A stretch of 64,000 nucleotides of DNA from Manis javanica (GCF_040802235.1 NC_133169.1:45577034-45641033), one strand, 5' to 3'. Shown: positions 11,940 through 24,935, numbered from the stretch's first letter. Numbers and translations: made by a program. Notes: generated by a model not told the origin, from the letters alone.

Positions 11940-14580
11940 TTATTCTTAAGTTGATCTAAATGTTAACAGTTTGTTCAAAATCGCAATCATAGCAATGTAC
12001 TCAAGTATTATGATTACATATGTACCATTTATGCATATGTGTGCTTATATATAATTGAAAATAATGACAGCAAAGATATAAATGATAAGAGGGATGAATT
12101 GTAATTATTTTGCTTTTATAACATGCTAAAAGTAGCCTTGAAAACATATAGTGTTATTTGAAAGTAGATTTCAAATAGTTATATATCTGTATTGCAAACT
12201 CTGAAGCAACCATGAAAAAAAATAAAACAACTTACATCATAAAAATTAGAGAGGAAAATGGAATCTTAAAAGTCACAGAAAGGCAGAAAATGTTAAATGC
12301 AAAGAGCAAGGGCAATGGATAGAAAACTGTATTAAATATGGTAGATATTAAGCCAGTAATATTATTTGAATATCAATGGTCTAAAGCATCAATTAATTTT
12401 TTAAAATCCTGCGAGTATTACAAAACAATATTCAACCATATGTTGCCTATAAAAATTAAACTTTAAATATAAGCAACATAAGTAAAATGTAAGTAGATAT
12501 ACAAAATTATACCAGTTTAACACTAAACAAGAAAATCTATACAGGTATAGACTACTTCACCCAAAAACACCATACACATTCTGCTTGCTTACATGGAATA
12601 TACACCAATACAGACTGCATTCTGGGTCATAAAATACACCTCAACTAGAAGAGAAATCCTGCAATGTCTTTTTTCAGGGGAAATTAAATCAGAAATCAAT
12701 ATAAGAAAGATAAGAAAATTCCAAAATTTGTGGAGGTTAAACAATGTACCTGTGCAATATATATGTGTAAATAATGTCATTTCAAGAGAATTTGTAAAAT
12801 ACCTTTAAACAAAAGGAATGACAACTTATCAACATGTATGAGTTGAAAAGAAAGCTGTACATACAGGGAGATTTATGGCATTGAGTGCATATATTTAAAA
12901 AGTGGAACGATCTAAAATTAATAATCTATTTTTTCATCTCAAGGACAATAAAATAATATCAAATTACATCTGAAGTAAAGAAAAAAGAAATAAAAAGAAT
13001 AAGAGCACAATGTAGTGAAATTGAACACAGGAAACCAATAAAGAAGTGAATGAAAGAAAAAAGATGATTGTTTGAAACAATCAACAGAATTGGTAAATCT
13101 CTAGCCAGGCTAAGAACACAAATTAACAATATCATAAGTGAAAGAGGGGATTGCATCAGATCCTATGAAAATAAAATGATAAAGAAATAGTATGAAAAAT
13201 CCTATGCCAAAAAATTTGGTAACAAAAATAAAGGCAGAGTTAATGAAATAAAAGAAATTAGCAAGATTTATTGAAAGTAATAACTCTACTTTGAAAAACA
13301 AATTCAAGGAAGTGACAAGCCACAAATTCAGAGTCTTTGCAAAAGACACATCTGATAAAGGATTGCTATTAAAATATAGAGAGGTTTTAAAATCAACAAT
13401 GAGGAAAAGAAACTGATGAAGAAGTACAAACTTCAAATTATAAAGTAAATTAATTACTTGGATGGAAGTAAAACACAGGGAATATAGGCAAATATACTGT
13501 ATTTGTTCAATGTTGAAAGATGATAACTATGCTTACCATAGTGAGCATTTAGTGATGTATGTATTTGTTGATTCACTGCTTTACATCTGAAAAAATATAT
13601 ATCAAGTATATTTCAATAAAAAAGAACCTCATCAAAGAAGGTATAAACATGGTAAGAATATGAAACTATGTTTCATATCATATCATCAAATCCAGATGGT
13701 GATATGTCCCCATTACCTGCCTATCAGATGGTGCAAATCCATGATTCTGACAACACTAAATGCTGACAAGAACTTGAAACAACAGAAACTATCATTCACT
13801 GCTGGTAGAGTTACAAAATGGTGTGACCACTTGGGAAGATAGTTTGGTAGTTTCTTACAGAACTAAGCCTATTTTACCACTCAACAGAGCATCATTAACT
13901 TGGCTATGTATCCAAAGGAATTAAAAATTTCTTCCACACAAAAATCTAAAGTGGAGTTTTATAATAGCTTTATTTATAATTCCTCAAATTTGAAAGCAAA
14001 CAAAATGTCACTCAGTGAGTCAACTGATAAAGTGGTTCATCCAGACTATGAAATACTCAGAGATAAAAACAAATGAACTATCAAAGCATGAAAAGACATT
14101 GAGGAAATTTAAACACACATAAAGTGAAAGAAGCAATTATGAAAAACTGTATAAATATTTCAAACCTAAGACATTCTGAAAATACCAAAACTATGGATAC
14201 ATTAAAAGTTCAGTGGTTGCCAGAGATCGTGGCAGTGGAAGAATGAAATAGGAGAGGACAGAAGATTTTAGTGCAATAATTACTCTGTATATCGTAACGA
14301 TGGATATACATCATCATACATTGGTCCTTAGCTATAGAACACAGGGCACCAAGAGTGAACTCTAAGGAAAACTGTGGACATTGGGTGGTTATGATGTGTC
14401 AGTGTGGATTCATCAAATGTAACAAATATAATGTACCTCCCTTCTGGAGGATGTTAATAATACTGTGGGACATGCGTGTGAGGGCAACAGAAATGTGGGA
14501 AGTCTCTGTACCTTCCTCTCAATTTTACTGTGAAACTAAAAGTTCCTTATTCAAATATTGTCAAAATTTATAGATTTTTT
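11940..14580 (+). mobile_element. Ancient sense-strand LINE-1 (L1M type), decayed
   Basis: From about 12550 the plus strand follows the L1 ORF2 order (a 'gggtcataaaa...cctcaac' block, then 'aatcaatataagaaagataa', then 'tggaggttaaacaa'). From 13640 it has the classic old-L1 3' segment ('cactgctggtagagttacaaaatgg', 'gtttggtagtttctta', 'gctttatttataattcc'). It ends near 14575 with the AT-rich 3' tail. No open frame survives. The part before 12550 is less certain. Confidence 0.7.
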
Positions 14581-15239
14581 ATTTCAAATAAGAAATATAA
14601 TGGACTTGGAATGCCCAAGCTTCTGTTAACTCATAGAACCATTAAACAAAAATCAAACAAATGAAGAAATGACTAAACTAAGCTTATAGTTGCAAAACAC
14701 TCAAAGGTCCATGACAACCAAGTGAATGTCTAATCAAGCAATAGTGGCAATTTTATTCACCGCTTTCCACACATTCCTGCTGCTGCTACCTGACATTTAG
14801 CTGCTGCCTCTTCCAGAGCTCTGGAACAGGCAGCAGCTAAATGTCCAGGTTCTTCCCTCAAATAACAGGTAACTAAACAGACCTTGTACGCAAACATCTA
14901 AATTCTCTTGCAGCAACCTTGAGCACTGGTTTAGGTTCCACTTAAATCACATCTAAAGAGGAAATATAGACACTTCTCAGGGAATCTTCAGAGACACTGA
15001 AGACACAGAGTTGACTGCAGCAATAGACTGAAATAGAGTCCAGTGATAGACTCAGGGAAAAATTAGGTGGGGTCCTATGGAATATAAATCATTCCAGAGC
15101 AGTCATATATAATGGAAAATTTAGAATTTTCCATAGTTCTAAGGAAAGATACATGCTTAGAAAAATCTCAGAAGGCTTTGGATATTGCCTGGATTATTCC
15201 TAAACTGAAATCAGCCCCATTGTAGTGAAGGACTGTCAT
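14581..15239. other. Unassigned DNA containing a palindrome
   Basis: Non-repeat-like DNA between two ancient L1 copies. Its one notable element is the palindrome at 14789-14849, listed separately. Confidence 0.5.
14789..14849. repeat. Near-perfect 61-bp palindrome without spacer
   Basis: The left arm (14789-14818, ending CTTCCAGAG) and the right arm (14819-14849, starting CTCTGGAA) are reverse complements with one mismatch and one single-base bulge. There is no loop; the centre is AGAGCTCT. Either strand could fold into a hairpin of about 29 base pairs, and the duplex could extrude a cruciform. The arm contains CAGCAGC/GCTGCTG. I cannot assign it to a transposon family, and no transcript evidence is available. 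Confidence 0.9.
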
Positions 15240-18200
15240 AATAGAGAGCCAGTCTGCATGAACTGGGAGAAGTGAGTTTTATTTCAAATGCCCAGTTTTC
15301 AGCAAAAACAATCACATAGCTTACATAGAAACAGGAGAACATAGTCCACTCATGAAAAGAAAGTACACTGGGATAACCTGTTCCTGGGGAATCTCAGAAA
15401 TTGGAAATACTTAACCAAATTCACTCTGTCAAATATTTAACAGAAAATAAAAATAATGTATTTAAGATATTTTATATAAACAAAATGAGAATATAAGAAA
15501 GTTGTAAAGTCTAAAAATAAAAAAAACAGTAATTTTCACACTGAAGTTTTGAAAAAATGAGAAATTCACTTGAAATACTCAACAGAAGCTTCTAACAAAC
15601 CTTTATATTCATATAAAAATAATGAAAGTGCAAACAGGCAAATCATAATTTGAGAGTTTAAGCATGAGAAAGAAAATAGAATGAGGAAAAGTAAACATAG
15701 CCAAAGGTATATGTGGCACTTACAAATTGAAATAGAATATTTATTATGGGAGTCCCAGAAGGAGATGGGAGTGAAAGATGCTTGGAGATTATCTGAATGA
15801 AAAAGGACATAAATTCACAAACTTTGAGAAAGATTTTAATATACAATCCAAGAAACTAAATAAATCCAAAAAAGGATAAACACAGAGACTCACAAATAGA
15901 CACATTTAAGCAAACTGTCAAAACAAACAGATAATATTGAAGACAGAAATAAGTTACTTCCCATGTACAAATAAGTACTTCCCAATAAGAATACTTGCTG
16001 ATTTTTTAGCAGAATCCTTGGAGAACGGAGCACAGTGAGATAATATATTCAATATGGTGGAAAAAATATTTATGGGAAATGAGAATGTTATATCTGGACA
16101 ATGTTTCCTCTTAAAAAGGAGACACCCAAAGACAGTCTCATAACAAAACCAAAGAAAAAATATCATTACTGGCCTTCTACAAAAACTGGCAAAGAGAGTC
16201 CTTCTGGTTTAAATGAAATGATGATAGAGTGTAACTTGTAGCCGTGTGGAAATTTAAAGATCTTTAGCAAGTTAAATACATAGGAAAATATAAAAATCAA
16301 TAGTACTACCATATTGATTTGTAAATACTTTAATTCACTAAATATTTAAAGATAAATTTATAAAAAATAGTATTAGTACACAAGATATAAAAATATAAAA
16401 ATTAATTTGTGATACCAATAACCTTAAGTGGCTCAGTCCTGTATAGAAGTAGAGTTTCTGTATCTAAGTAATACTTCTGTAAGTATTAATATAAATTAAG
16501 TTGTTAAACTTCTAAGATATTATACGTAATCACCATGGTAACTATAAATAAAAACCCTAGAGAAGAGATGCAAAAGGTGATAAAAGGGGATCAAAGCATT
16601 TCACAATGAAATCAAATCAACTAAATACAATGAAAGAGGGTACTAGGGAGTATAAGAATAAAAAATAATTAGATTTACATAAAGAAATGGAAAATGGCAA
16701 AGACATTTATTCTTCATTAATAACTACTCTAACTGTAGATGGATTGAAAATCCTAATCAAGAGTATAGATTGGTAAATGGATTTTGTAGAAATGTCACTG
16801 ACTACTATCTGTTAGAGATACACTTGTATAGATAAGATCATAAATAGCTTGAAAGTAAAAGGATGTAAGAAAGAAAGTCCCTGCAAATGTAGCCAGAGAA
16901 AGAGGTGGGCTAATTTTGGCTACAGTTTAGCCAAATACTAATGCCATACAATTATCAGACAACACTGGACAAAGTAATATTAATATTAATACTAATAACA
17001 AAGTAGAATTTAAGTCAAAAATTTGTAAAACAAGAATATTATATACTAATTAAACTGCAATTAACTAAGAAGATTTAACAATTACCAACTTATATACACA
17101 AAACATCAGATATCCCAAATATAGGAAGCAAATGTTGCAAGAATGGAGAGTAGCTTTACAATAATAGTTGGAGATTTCAATATCCCTCTCTCAATAATGG
17201 TTAGAACCACCAGGTATAATAGCAATAGGAAAATAATGAACTTGGAAAACTTGTAAACCAATTGGACTTAACAGAAATATACTGAACACTGCATTAAACA
17301 ATATCTGAATATACAACTGTCCGAATTTCATATGGTACAGTCTTCAAGATAGAATACATGTCTGGTCACAAAGTATGGTGTAATAAATCTAAATGTTTAA
17401 ATCAAGATCAAATATTTATCTTTTCTGATAAAACCTGAATAAAGCTAGAGATCAGTAGTAGAAGAAAGATGTGGTACATATACACAATGGAGTATTATTC
17501 AGTCATAAGAAGAAAACAAATCCTACTATTTGCAACAACATGGGTGGAACCAGGGGGCATTATGCTCAGTGAAATAAACCAGGTGGAAAAAGACAAGTAT
17601 CAGATTATTTCACTCATCTGTGGAGCATAAGAACAAAGAAAAAATGAAATGGAACAAAACAGGAGCAGACTCACAGAACCCAAGAATGGACTAACACTTA
17701 CCAAAGGGAAAGGGACTGGGGAGGGGTAAGGGGGAAAAAGGGGCATTATGATTAGCACACATAATGTAGTGGGGGGGACACGGGGAAGGCAGTGCAACAC
17801 AAAGAAGACAAGGAGTGATTCTATAGAATCTTACTATGCTGATGGACAGTGACTGTAATGGAGTATGTGGTGGGGACTTGATAATGGAGGTAGTCTAGTA
17901 ACCATAATGTTGCTCATGTAATTGTACATTAGTGATAGAAAAATTAAAAACAAGTAGTAGAAGAAAAATTAGAAAACTCACAAATATATGGAAATGAAAC
18001 ACACACTCTTAAAATCCAAGAGGTCTAAGAAATCACAAAGCAAATTAAGAAACCACTTAGAGACATAAGAGAACAACAACAGAAAATCCAACATATAAAA
18101 CTTACAGAATGTATATAAAGCAGTGCTAAGTGGAGAAGTTTTAAAATATTTATATTAAAAATAAGAAATATCTTAAATCAACAACTAAACTTTATGCATA

Positions 18201-20440
18201 AAGACATATAAAAAGAAATAAAACAAAACTCAACCTAGCACAAAGAAGAAATACATATTTATAAGAACAAATTTACATAAATTATTACATAGAGAAAAAG
18301 AGCAGAAAAAAATCCCATCAGCATGAAATACGGTCCTTTGAAAATTAGCAGATCTTTAGCTACATTGACCAAGAAAAAAAGGGAAGCCTAAAAATATTAA
18401 AACCGGAAATTAATGTATGTAAATTATAATAAATTTTACAAAAATAAAAGCAATTATCAGATGGTAGTATGAATAATCATGTATTAAAATATTGGATAAC
18501 CTCATTTAAATGGATAAATTCCTAGAAACAAAAGCTATACCAAAACTGGGTCATGAAGAATTAGAAAATTTGAGTACACTTATAATTAATTAAAAAGCAG
18601 AATAAGTAATTAAAACCTCTCAATAAAAGAGTATCACTGGTAGATGAATTCATTGACTAATTTTGCCAAACATATAAAAGTGATTTAACACCAGGACTTC
18701 TCAAACTTTTCCAAAAAAAGGAGGATGGACTTACTAACTCATTCTATTAGACCAGCATTTCCCTAGAACCGAAGGCAGAAAGGGATACCGCAAGATAAGA
18801 AAAATATGCTATAGAAAATACGTTCTGGATATGAGTCTTTATGTAACATCCTCATAACATACTACTGAATAGAATTAATTAACATCGCATTAAAGGGATC
18901 ATACACATGGCCTAGTTACATTTATTTCTGGGATGTCAGAAATGTTCAACATATGAAAACAAATGTATGTAATGCACCACATTAACAGCATGAAGAGATC
19001 TTCATGAAACAAAATCTTTAAAAGGAACAAAGTGGGAGGACTCACACTTCCTGATTTTAACCATCAACTATTAAGCTATAATAAAGAAAACAGTGTGGTA
19101 TTTACAAAAAGACAGAACAATTGAATAGCATAGAGAATCCAGAGGTAAACTCTTACATGGATGATGAAATGATTTTCAACAAGGGTTTCAAGGCCACTTA
19201 ATGAAGAAAGGACAGTTCTTTCAACAAATGCTATTGATGAAACTGAATATTCACATGTGGAAGAATAAAATTGAACCATTATCCATAAATATACAAAAAC
19301 TAACTCAAAATGGATCAAACACCTAAAAATAAGAGCTAAAACTATGAATTTCTTGAAAGAAACATAGGGGAAAATTGTCATTACAGTGAGTGATCAGTGA
19401 TTTTTTTAGATAGGACACCAAAACTATAGGCTTCAAAAGAAAAATATAGAAAAGTTGGCCTTATTAAAAGTTTTTTAAAACTACAATTTTTCTGCATCAA
19501 AGGATAACCAACTCTCAAGAGCGAAAAGGCAACTAATGTAATTGGAGAAAATGTTTTGTATATAGGATATACATCTATAACATAAATAACTCCAAAATTC
19601 AACAACAAAAAGCAAACAACTAAATTAACATGGGTAAAGGATTCAAACACACATTCCTCCAAAGATAAACAAATGGCCAATGAGCACATGATATGATGGC
19701 CAACACCACTGGTCCTTAGGTAAATACAAATAAAAAACAATGAAATAAACCTTCATACCTGTTAGGAAAGCTATTATGTAAGTAAAAGAAGGAAAAGAAA
19801 ACAAAGAACAAATAAGAAAAAAGAAAAGAAACATCAAGTACTGTCAAGAATGCAGAGAGGTTGGAGTCTTTATGCATTCCTTCTGGGAGACAAAGAAAAA
19901 GACCATGAGAATTTCTCTAAAATTTTAATGTAGAATTACTGTATCATTCAGCAATTCCACATCTATGTATATAGAAAAAAATTTAAAGCAAATATTAAAG
20001 GTATCTGTACACCAACATTTATTACAGCATAATTCACAAAACCAAAAGCTTGAAACAACCCACATGCCCACATGCTCTGAAGTGAATAAATAGGTAAACA
20101 CTTACAATGGAATAGTATTTGGCGTTAAAAATGAAATTCTGATGCATGCTACACCACGGGAAAACCTTGTGAACATTTTTCTAGTGAAATAAACATGACA
20201 AAAAAGGACAAATATTATATGATTCCACTCCTGTGAAGTATTAGAGAAAGAGAAAATTGTGCTTGGCAGAACTGAGAGGAGGGAAAAATGGGGGCATTAT
20301 TGTTTATAGGGTTAGACTTTGGTTTGGCATGATGAAAATATTCTAGAGATGGATGGTGATAATGGTTGCACAATATTGTGAATATATACGGCCCAACATT
20401 TTAAATAGTTAATTTTTTTGGAAAAAAAAACTCTAAATGA
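15240..20440 (+). mobile_element. Ancient sense-strand LINE-1 with a younger L1 nested inside
   Basis: The plus strand holds a decayed L1 of L1M/HAL1 character. ORF1-ORF2 linking sequence is visible near 15950-16260 ('ggccttctacaaaaactggc', 'gagtccttctggtttaaa'), ORF2 across 17000-19700, and an old-type 3' UTR to about 20430 ('gaggagggaaaaatgggggc', 'gatggtgataatggttgcac'). Sequence on the two sides of the insertion at 17468-17952 is continuous once that block is removed. All frames are broken. Confidence 0.75.
17454..17966 (+). mobile_element. 5'-truncated younger LINE-1 3' end, nested, with target duplication
   Basis: The 485-base insert (17468-17952) starts in the codons for the ORF2 C-terminal [11 protein letters not shown]-type motif, runs through the 3' UTR and ends in a short A-rich tail. 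It is flanked by a perfect 14-base direct repeat AGTAGTAGAAGAAA (17454-17467 and 17953-17966), the signature of target-primed reverse transcription. Its 3' UTR resembles that of the young L1 at 28802-37816 and differs from the older copies here. Confidence 0.9.
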
Positions 20441-20897
20441 GACTAGAAGTATCCTACCCTAAGGAAAACATATTATTAATGTAAATACTAGAGGCCATAG
20501 GAAATCTGAAATTCAAAGCATTCTTTAATTAAAATATGCATTATTGAATATTATCTAAATAGTGTCACACCAAATAGAGCAATAGTATCAATATGCTACC
20601 TATTTCAAATTTTATAAGTGTTACAGTTACATGGTAATTTCCACATAATAGGACAATTTGAAAATAAATAACATAAAACAAGTTTAAAGTTACACAATAA
20701 CTGTGGGATACATTAAGAATTTATGCAATGTGTCATATTAAATTTATGACATCTGTTTTAAAATATAAAAAATCCCAGCTAATATGCTCACAGCTGCCAA
20801 ATTAATATGCAGACACATTATTTTGTGCACATACTGAATAAAAATGTATAGAATATATAAATATGTAGAGACATAATAATATTGCAAGTGTCTGAAT
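20441..20897. other. AT-rich DNA, nothing recognised
   Basis: Lies between the ancient L1 and duplication copy A. No counterpart is evident upstream of copy B, where an L1 fragment abuts instead. Confidence 0.45.
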
Positions 20898-21947
20898 ACA
20901 TATATTTTTATTTTTCCCCAATGAATTTGACCCTTAACTCCTCTGTGGAAACATTTAAAGAGATTAAAAGAACTCCTTGCCCAATCTTGACCTAAAGCCA
21001 TCCCGAGCCGTTAGTGACTTAACCTACGTGTTCAAGTCTCAGTGGACAAACCCAAGTGAACACACACATACACAACAAGGGCCATATTTAATCTACAGGG
21101 AAAGATATCCTGGAATTACGGTTGCTGCTGAACCATGGTTGTTTTGCGTATCCATAATGTCATTTGCAAGGATAAGAGGTGAGTATGTACACTGGTTTGA
21201 AAAGTTTCAAAGAAGTCTATTCAGAAAAATGCCTTTTTGTATATGATGACTATAGAGGGGTCTCCATGACTATAGCAGGGTCTCCATCGAGTCTCTGTCT
21301 GGTCTCCAATCCAGGGATTTTGCAAAAGTGGGGAGGTAATAAAAGGGACATGTCTTAATTATATGTGTGTTTTTATTTATCGCATAAGAGTTGAGTTGTT
21401 AGCAGATGCTTAAGAGAACTTTGATTATAATTAAAAATGGCTGTTTTTTGGAATAAGCAATTACTACATTCAGGCATACGTTAACCAGGAAACTTCAAAC
21501 AGGAAAACAATATTTGGCTGAACTGGGTAAAATATATACATGAACATATGCTTACATATATGTTTAAAATGAATGGATTCCTTAACACTTGTACACTTTT
21601 TTTGAGATATGAAATTCTCTTTGAATGCAAAACACAAATTATTTTACAACTCTGGAAACTGTTATACTTAATAATCACGAATGAAATGGTAGTAAAATAG
21701 TGAAATAGGAGATAGAATCAGTAAGTGATTCTGTGAACATGTATGTTCTTTCCTTGAGTTATGGTGCATAAGACTAAGACACTAAAGGATAGCATATTTA
21801 TGAAAATATTGCCACTAAAAAAAGATGATACTGTGTGACAAAATAGATACTAAATGTGTGTATTACAGAAATGAACTTCAAATGTGAGGATGATTTATTG
21901 GTCCATATCTGAGCTCATCGAAATGAACACTCATCGAAAAAAACAAT

Positions 21948-23590
21948 CGAGGACCTCAGCCGGTTGCCCGGGGCTGCTGAGCCAGGGACCAGAGGCGCGG
22001 GAGGCCCGGCCGCCTGCGCAGCTCCAGGGCGGCGGACGCCGGGCGGGGCGGGGGGCGGAGCTGCGGCCCAGTCCCTTCCCGGGGGTTGCCGGCAGCTGGA
22101 GCCCGCCGGGTACTGGCGCCCGGCTGGAATGCGGGGCCGCCGCGGGCGCACCCGCCCCGTGGTAGGTGACCAGCGCCCCACCCGCGGGGGAGGCCCGCGG
22201 CGCCGCAGCCCCAGCAGAGGCTGCCCTCCGCGTCCTCCCGCCACAGCAAGGCCGAACTGGAGGCGGCGCCGGCCAAGCCGTCCGTCCCGCGCGCCAGGGG
22301 CCCGGGTCTGGGGCAGCAGCGCCCTCGGGGACGCCGCTGTGGACGACACGAGGGCCTGCAGTGCCCCGGGAAATACCTGTTCCTGAAAATAAAAACCTCC
22401 CACCTGGAAAGGATAGTGCAGCAGCCAGCCTGCAAAATTAACCGCAACAAGGACTTACTGTACATTCTTAGAACAAGAGTCAGAACAGATATGTGTTTTG
22501 TTAAAAGTTTTCTACTGATTTATAGAAACATTGGGAAATTCCAGCTAGAGCAACCGATGCTAGAACTTAATTTGTCAGAGCATGCTCACAAAAGAACACA
22601 GAATAGTAAACAAGGAATATTTCAGTTTTGGAGTTACCCTCTTAATGACGGAACTACCATTGAGAACAGGAATTTCAAAAAATCTTCAATGGTAATTGGC
22701 CTTAACTTAACTAATGACACCATAAGGTTCTTCACTGAGCACCACTCACTAACAAGTGTTTCAGATGATAAGCAAGTTGGTTCTTACCCTGGACTTCGGA
22801 TGCCACGTGATCCCTGCTGGCCCTATGCTGAGGGAGACTTTTTTAAGGACAGAAGTGAAACCCAGTATTTCATCCTCAACTATAGAAAGCAACGATGGTG
22901 AAACTCTATCTGCTCCAAACTGGAACTTGAAATATGGCAACAGCAGTGTGGAAGAAAACTTAACTGATGAAAGTGATATATCAGAAAACGAGAAAGCAAA
23001 TGATACTTTGCTCAGCTATTTTAAAAAGATGGACCTGAACTTAAAGCCAGAAACAATAGAAACTGTTGAAGAATTTTTCACTGAGGAACCAAGTGAAGTA
23101 TTTCCATATGCTGATTTCCTTCCTCCTCCTTTCAGCACTCTGGACTTGCACAAACTCGTGCCCTCAAAATCTGAAAATTGGAAAGCTACGATGGGACCTG
23201 CAGAAGGCTCTAAGGAACATGATAACTCGTTTAATGGAAATGGAAAGATTACAGCATACGACTATGCAAAGAGAGAGGCCAAGACTGCAAAGTACCTTCT
23301 GTACTCCAGCAGTTACCGAGGGACCCTCTTCCTCCAAAGCAGTACCCAAAATTAGACAGCCAAAACTTTCTGACTTTGTCTTCAGACGACTTGGGTAGAT
23401 AAAAGTCGTGAAAAAGATGAACAATTCTGGTTCTTGTATGCTGGAACAAAATGCTTCAAAATGGAATTGGAGCTATGGCGGCAAATATAAATGGAATTCT
23501 AGACCATCATCTCTTAAAAGTTCATCCACAGCAAAACAATTGACTGCAACCTATGATGATGTTATATTCACTGATCCAAGTTTATGTTTC
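21948..23590 (+). pseudogene. FAM217A: FAM217A processed retrocopy (pseudogene)
   Basis: From about 22590 to 23570 the conceptual product follows FAM217A, a testis-enriched protein of poorly known function. Matching segments include ENLTDESDISENEKANDTLL, SYFKKMDLNLKPETIE, EVFPYADFLPPPFSTLDLHK, RERPRLQSTFCTPAVTE and WNSRPSSLKSSSTAKQL. These come from several exons of the parent but are contiguous here, so this is an mRNA copy. The frame shifts near 22885 and 23215, and a stop lies near 23396; the match ends after TYD near 23567, so the last part of the protein is missing. The 5' part (21948-22390) is an exceptionally GC- and CpG-rich leader, probably the parental 5' UTR. No poly(A) tract or clear target duplication is visible. 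Non-functional as a FAM217A protein. Confidence 0.82.
21950..22390 (+). promoter_or_regulatory. CpG-island-like leader of the FAM217A retrocopy
   Basis: About 440 bases of dense GC with many CpG dinucleotides and several GGGCGG-type boxes stand out sharply from the AT-rich flanks. Long open frames in several phases here are a by-product of GC content. Placement directly before the FAM217A match suggests it is copied 5' leader, not a local promoter. Whether it drives transcription cannot be judged from sequence. Confidence 0.5.
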
Positions 23591-23650
23591 TAAGAAGTGG
23601 CAGAGCTAGAGTTAGATCTATCCTTGACTCCAAAACTCTGTGGTGTACTT
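23590..23650 (+). repeat. MIR-like SINE fragment
   Basis: The words AAGTGGCAGAGCTAGAG and TGACTCCAAAACTCTGTGG keep the order of the MIR core. It directly follows the end of the FAM217A match, so it is either local DNA beyond the retrocopy or part of a longer 3' end of the parental transcript. Confidence 0.5.
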
Positions 23651-24935
23651 GTGAAATAAAACACAATGGCCCAGTCTTCAATGTGAATCCAAACTCAAAG
23701 TATATATTGATCAATGACTTTCTATTTATCTCTCAAAATGTCTGTCCACCTATTCTCTTATGTTCTGCACAACCAATGCTCATTTACTTTTGTGGAATTT
23801 CATGGAGATATATTCAGAAGCACAGAGATATAAGAGATACAAATACTGTGTTTTTTAGATCAGTTTACACAATAAAATATAGTTCTTAATCTCTTTACCC
23901 TTCTAAGCAATTAAAATATATGCTTTTTATATAGTTGCTAAGATCATTAATTCATTATTCAGTATTATAAATTCTCAACTCTTTGTCCCTTTTTAGTGAA
24001 GTCCATTATGGAAACACTGGAAGGGATGAAGAATCTCATGCCAGACTCCATGCAAAGGTCCTGGGGAGAACTAAGCTCCTCTAGACTCCAGTGGACACTC
24101 TTCTGGGTCATTTTATTTAGAATCTGTGAAATCTAGTTACAATGCTATAAGGTCCTAATAATTGACGACAATGCAAAAATAATTGTGGACATGTAGATAC
24201 AAGTATGACAAACTATTTCAAGGAATTATGACAAACTTTAAGGAGTCAACAGATTCAAATTTTTCCTGTGAGAGCAGACCTGATGATACGTTACTAAAAG
24301 ACTCCTGTCTTACAGGTGAATAAGTAAGTTTACTTATGGTAAAGTTCCACTATTTAAGATATTTCAGGTCTTGAAAGGAGAGGAAGTAACCCAAATTATG
24401 TGAACTTTGGTGGAAAAATTTACATTTATATGCTTTTAAAAGTCTAGTCTCAGATTCCTTATAATATATTCAACTTTGGCAAATCCATACTCTTGCTGCA
24501 ACTGTGTTAATAAACAGGCTGAAATTAACATGAAAAACCTGATTTAGTGATCAGAAAAAATATATCTCTATGATTAGCTTAGATCAAAAGCAAAGTGGTA
24601 CAGGGAAAAACTTCTCTGCTTCAGAAGATAACTGGCCATTGTCTAGATTATAGGGCATATCCCATCAGATCTATCCTAAATATTCACATCAAATCAATAA
24701 GAATCAGTTTACCATCCTTATAAAAATTAAAAGGTTTGAAAAATCTATTATGTAACTATGTGAATCATTATGGTAAGGCTTTGTCAGTTTTTATTTTCAA
24801 GTGGAAGCAAAAGGAAAAAATATCTATGAAGGAAAATAATACATATTGAATGTATGTGACAGTAATATGAATTCATTTTGAAACTTAGCAATCACAGGAT
24901 TTCCTCATCATGATGTAGGAATTTGCTTAATGCTC
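23651..24935. other. AT-rich DNA, nothing firm
   Basis: Includes an AATAAA at about 23870-23876 but no poly(A) tract. I cannot say whether its first part belongs to the retrocopy. No match to the corresponding part of copy B is evident. Confidence 0.4.

Noticed and set aside
13960-14580. tRNA-derived SINE
   Set aside because: No A/B box pair; the order matches an old L1 3' end.
20977-21246. 89-codon frame in copy A as a conserved gene
   Set aside because: The homologous part of copy B does not keep the frame or the predicted residues.
22166-22441. Long overlapping open frames across the GC-rich block at 21.9-22.4 kb as possible genes
   Set aside because: Open in several phases on both strands because GC-rich DNA has few stops. 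Low-complexity Arg/Pro/Ala products; better explained as a copied 5' leader.
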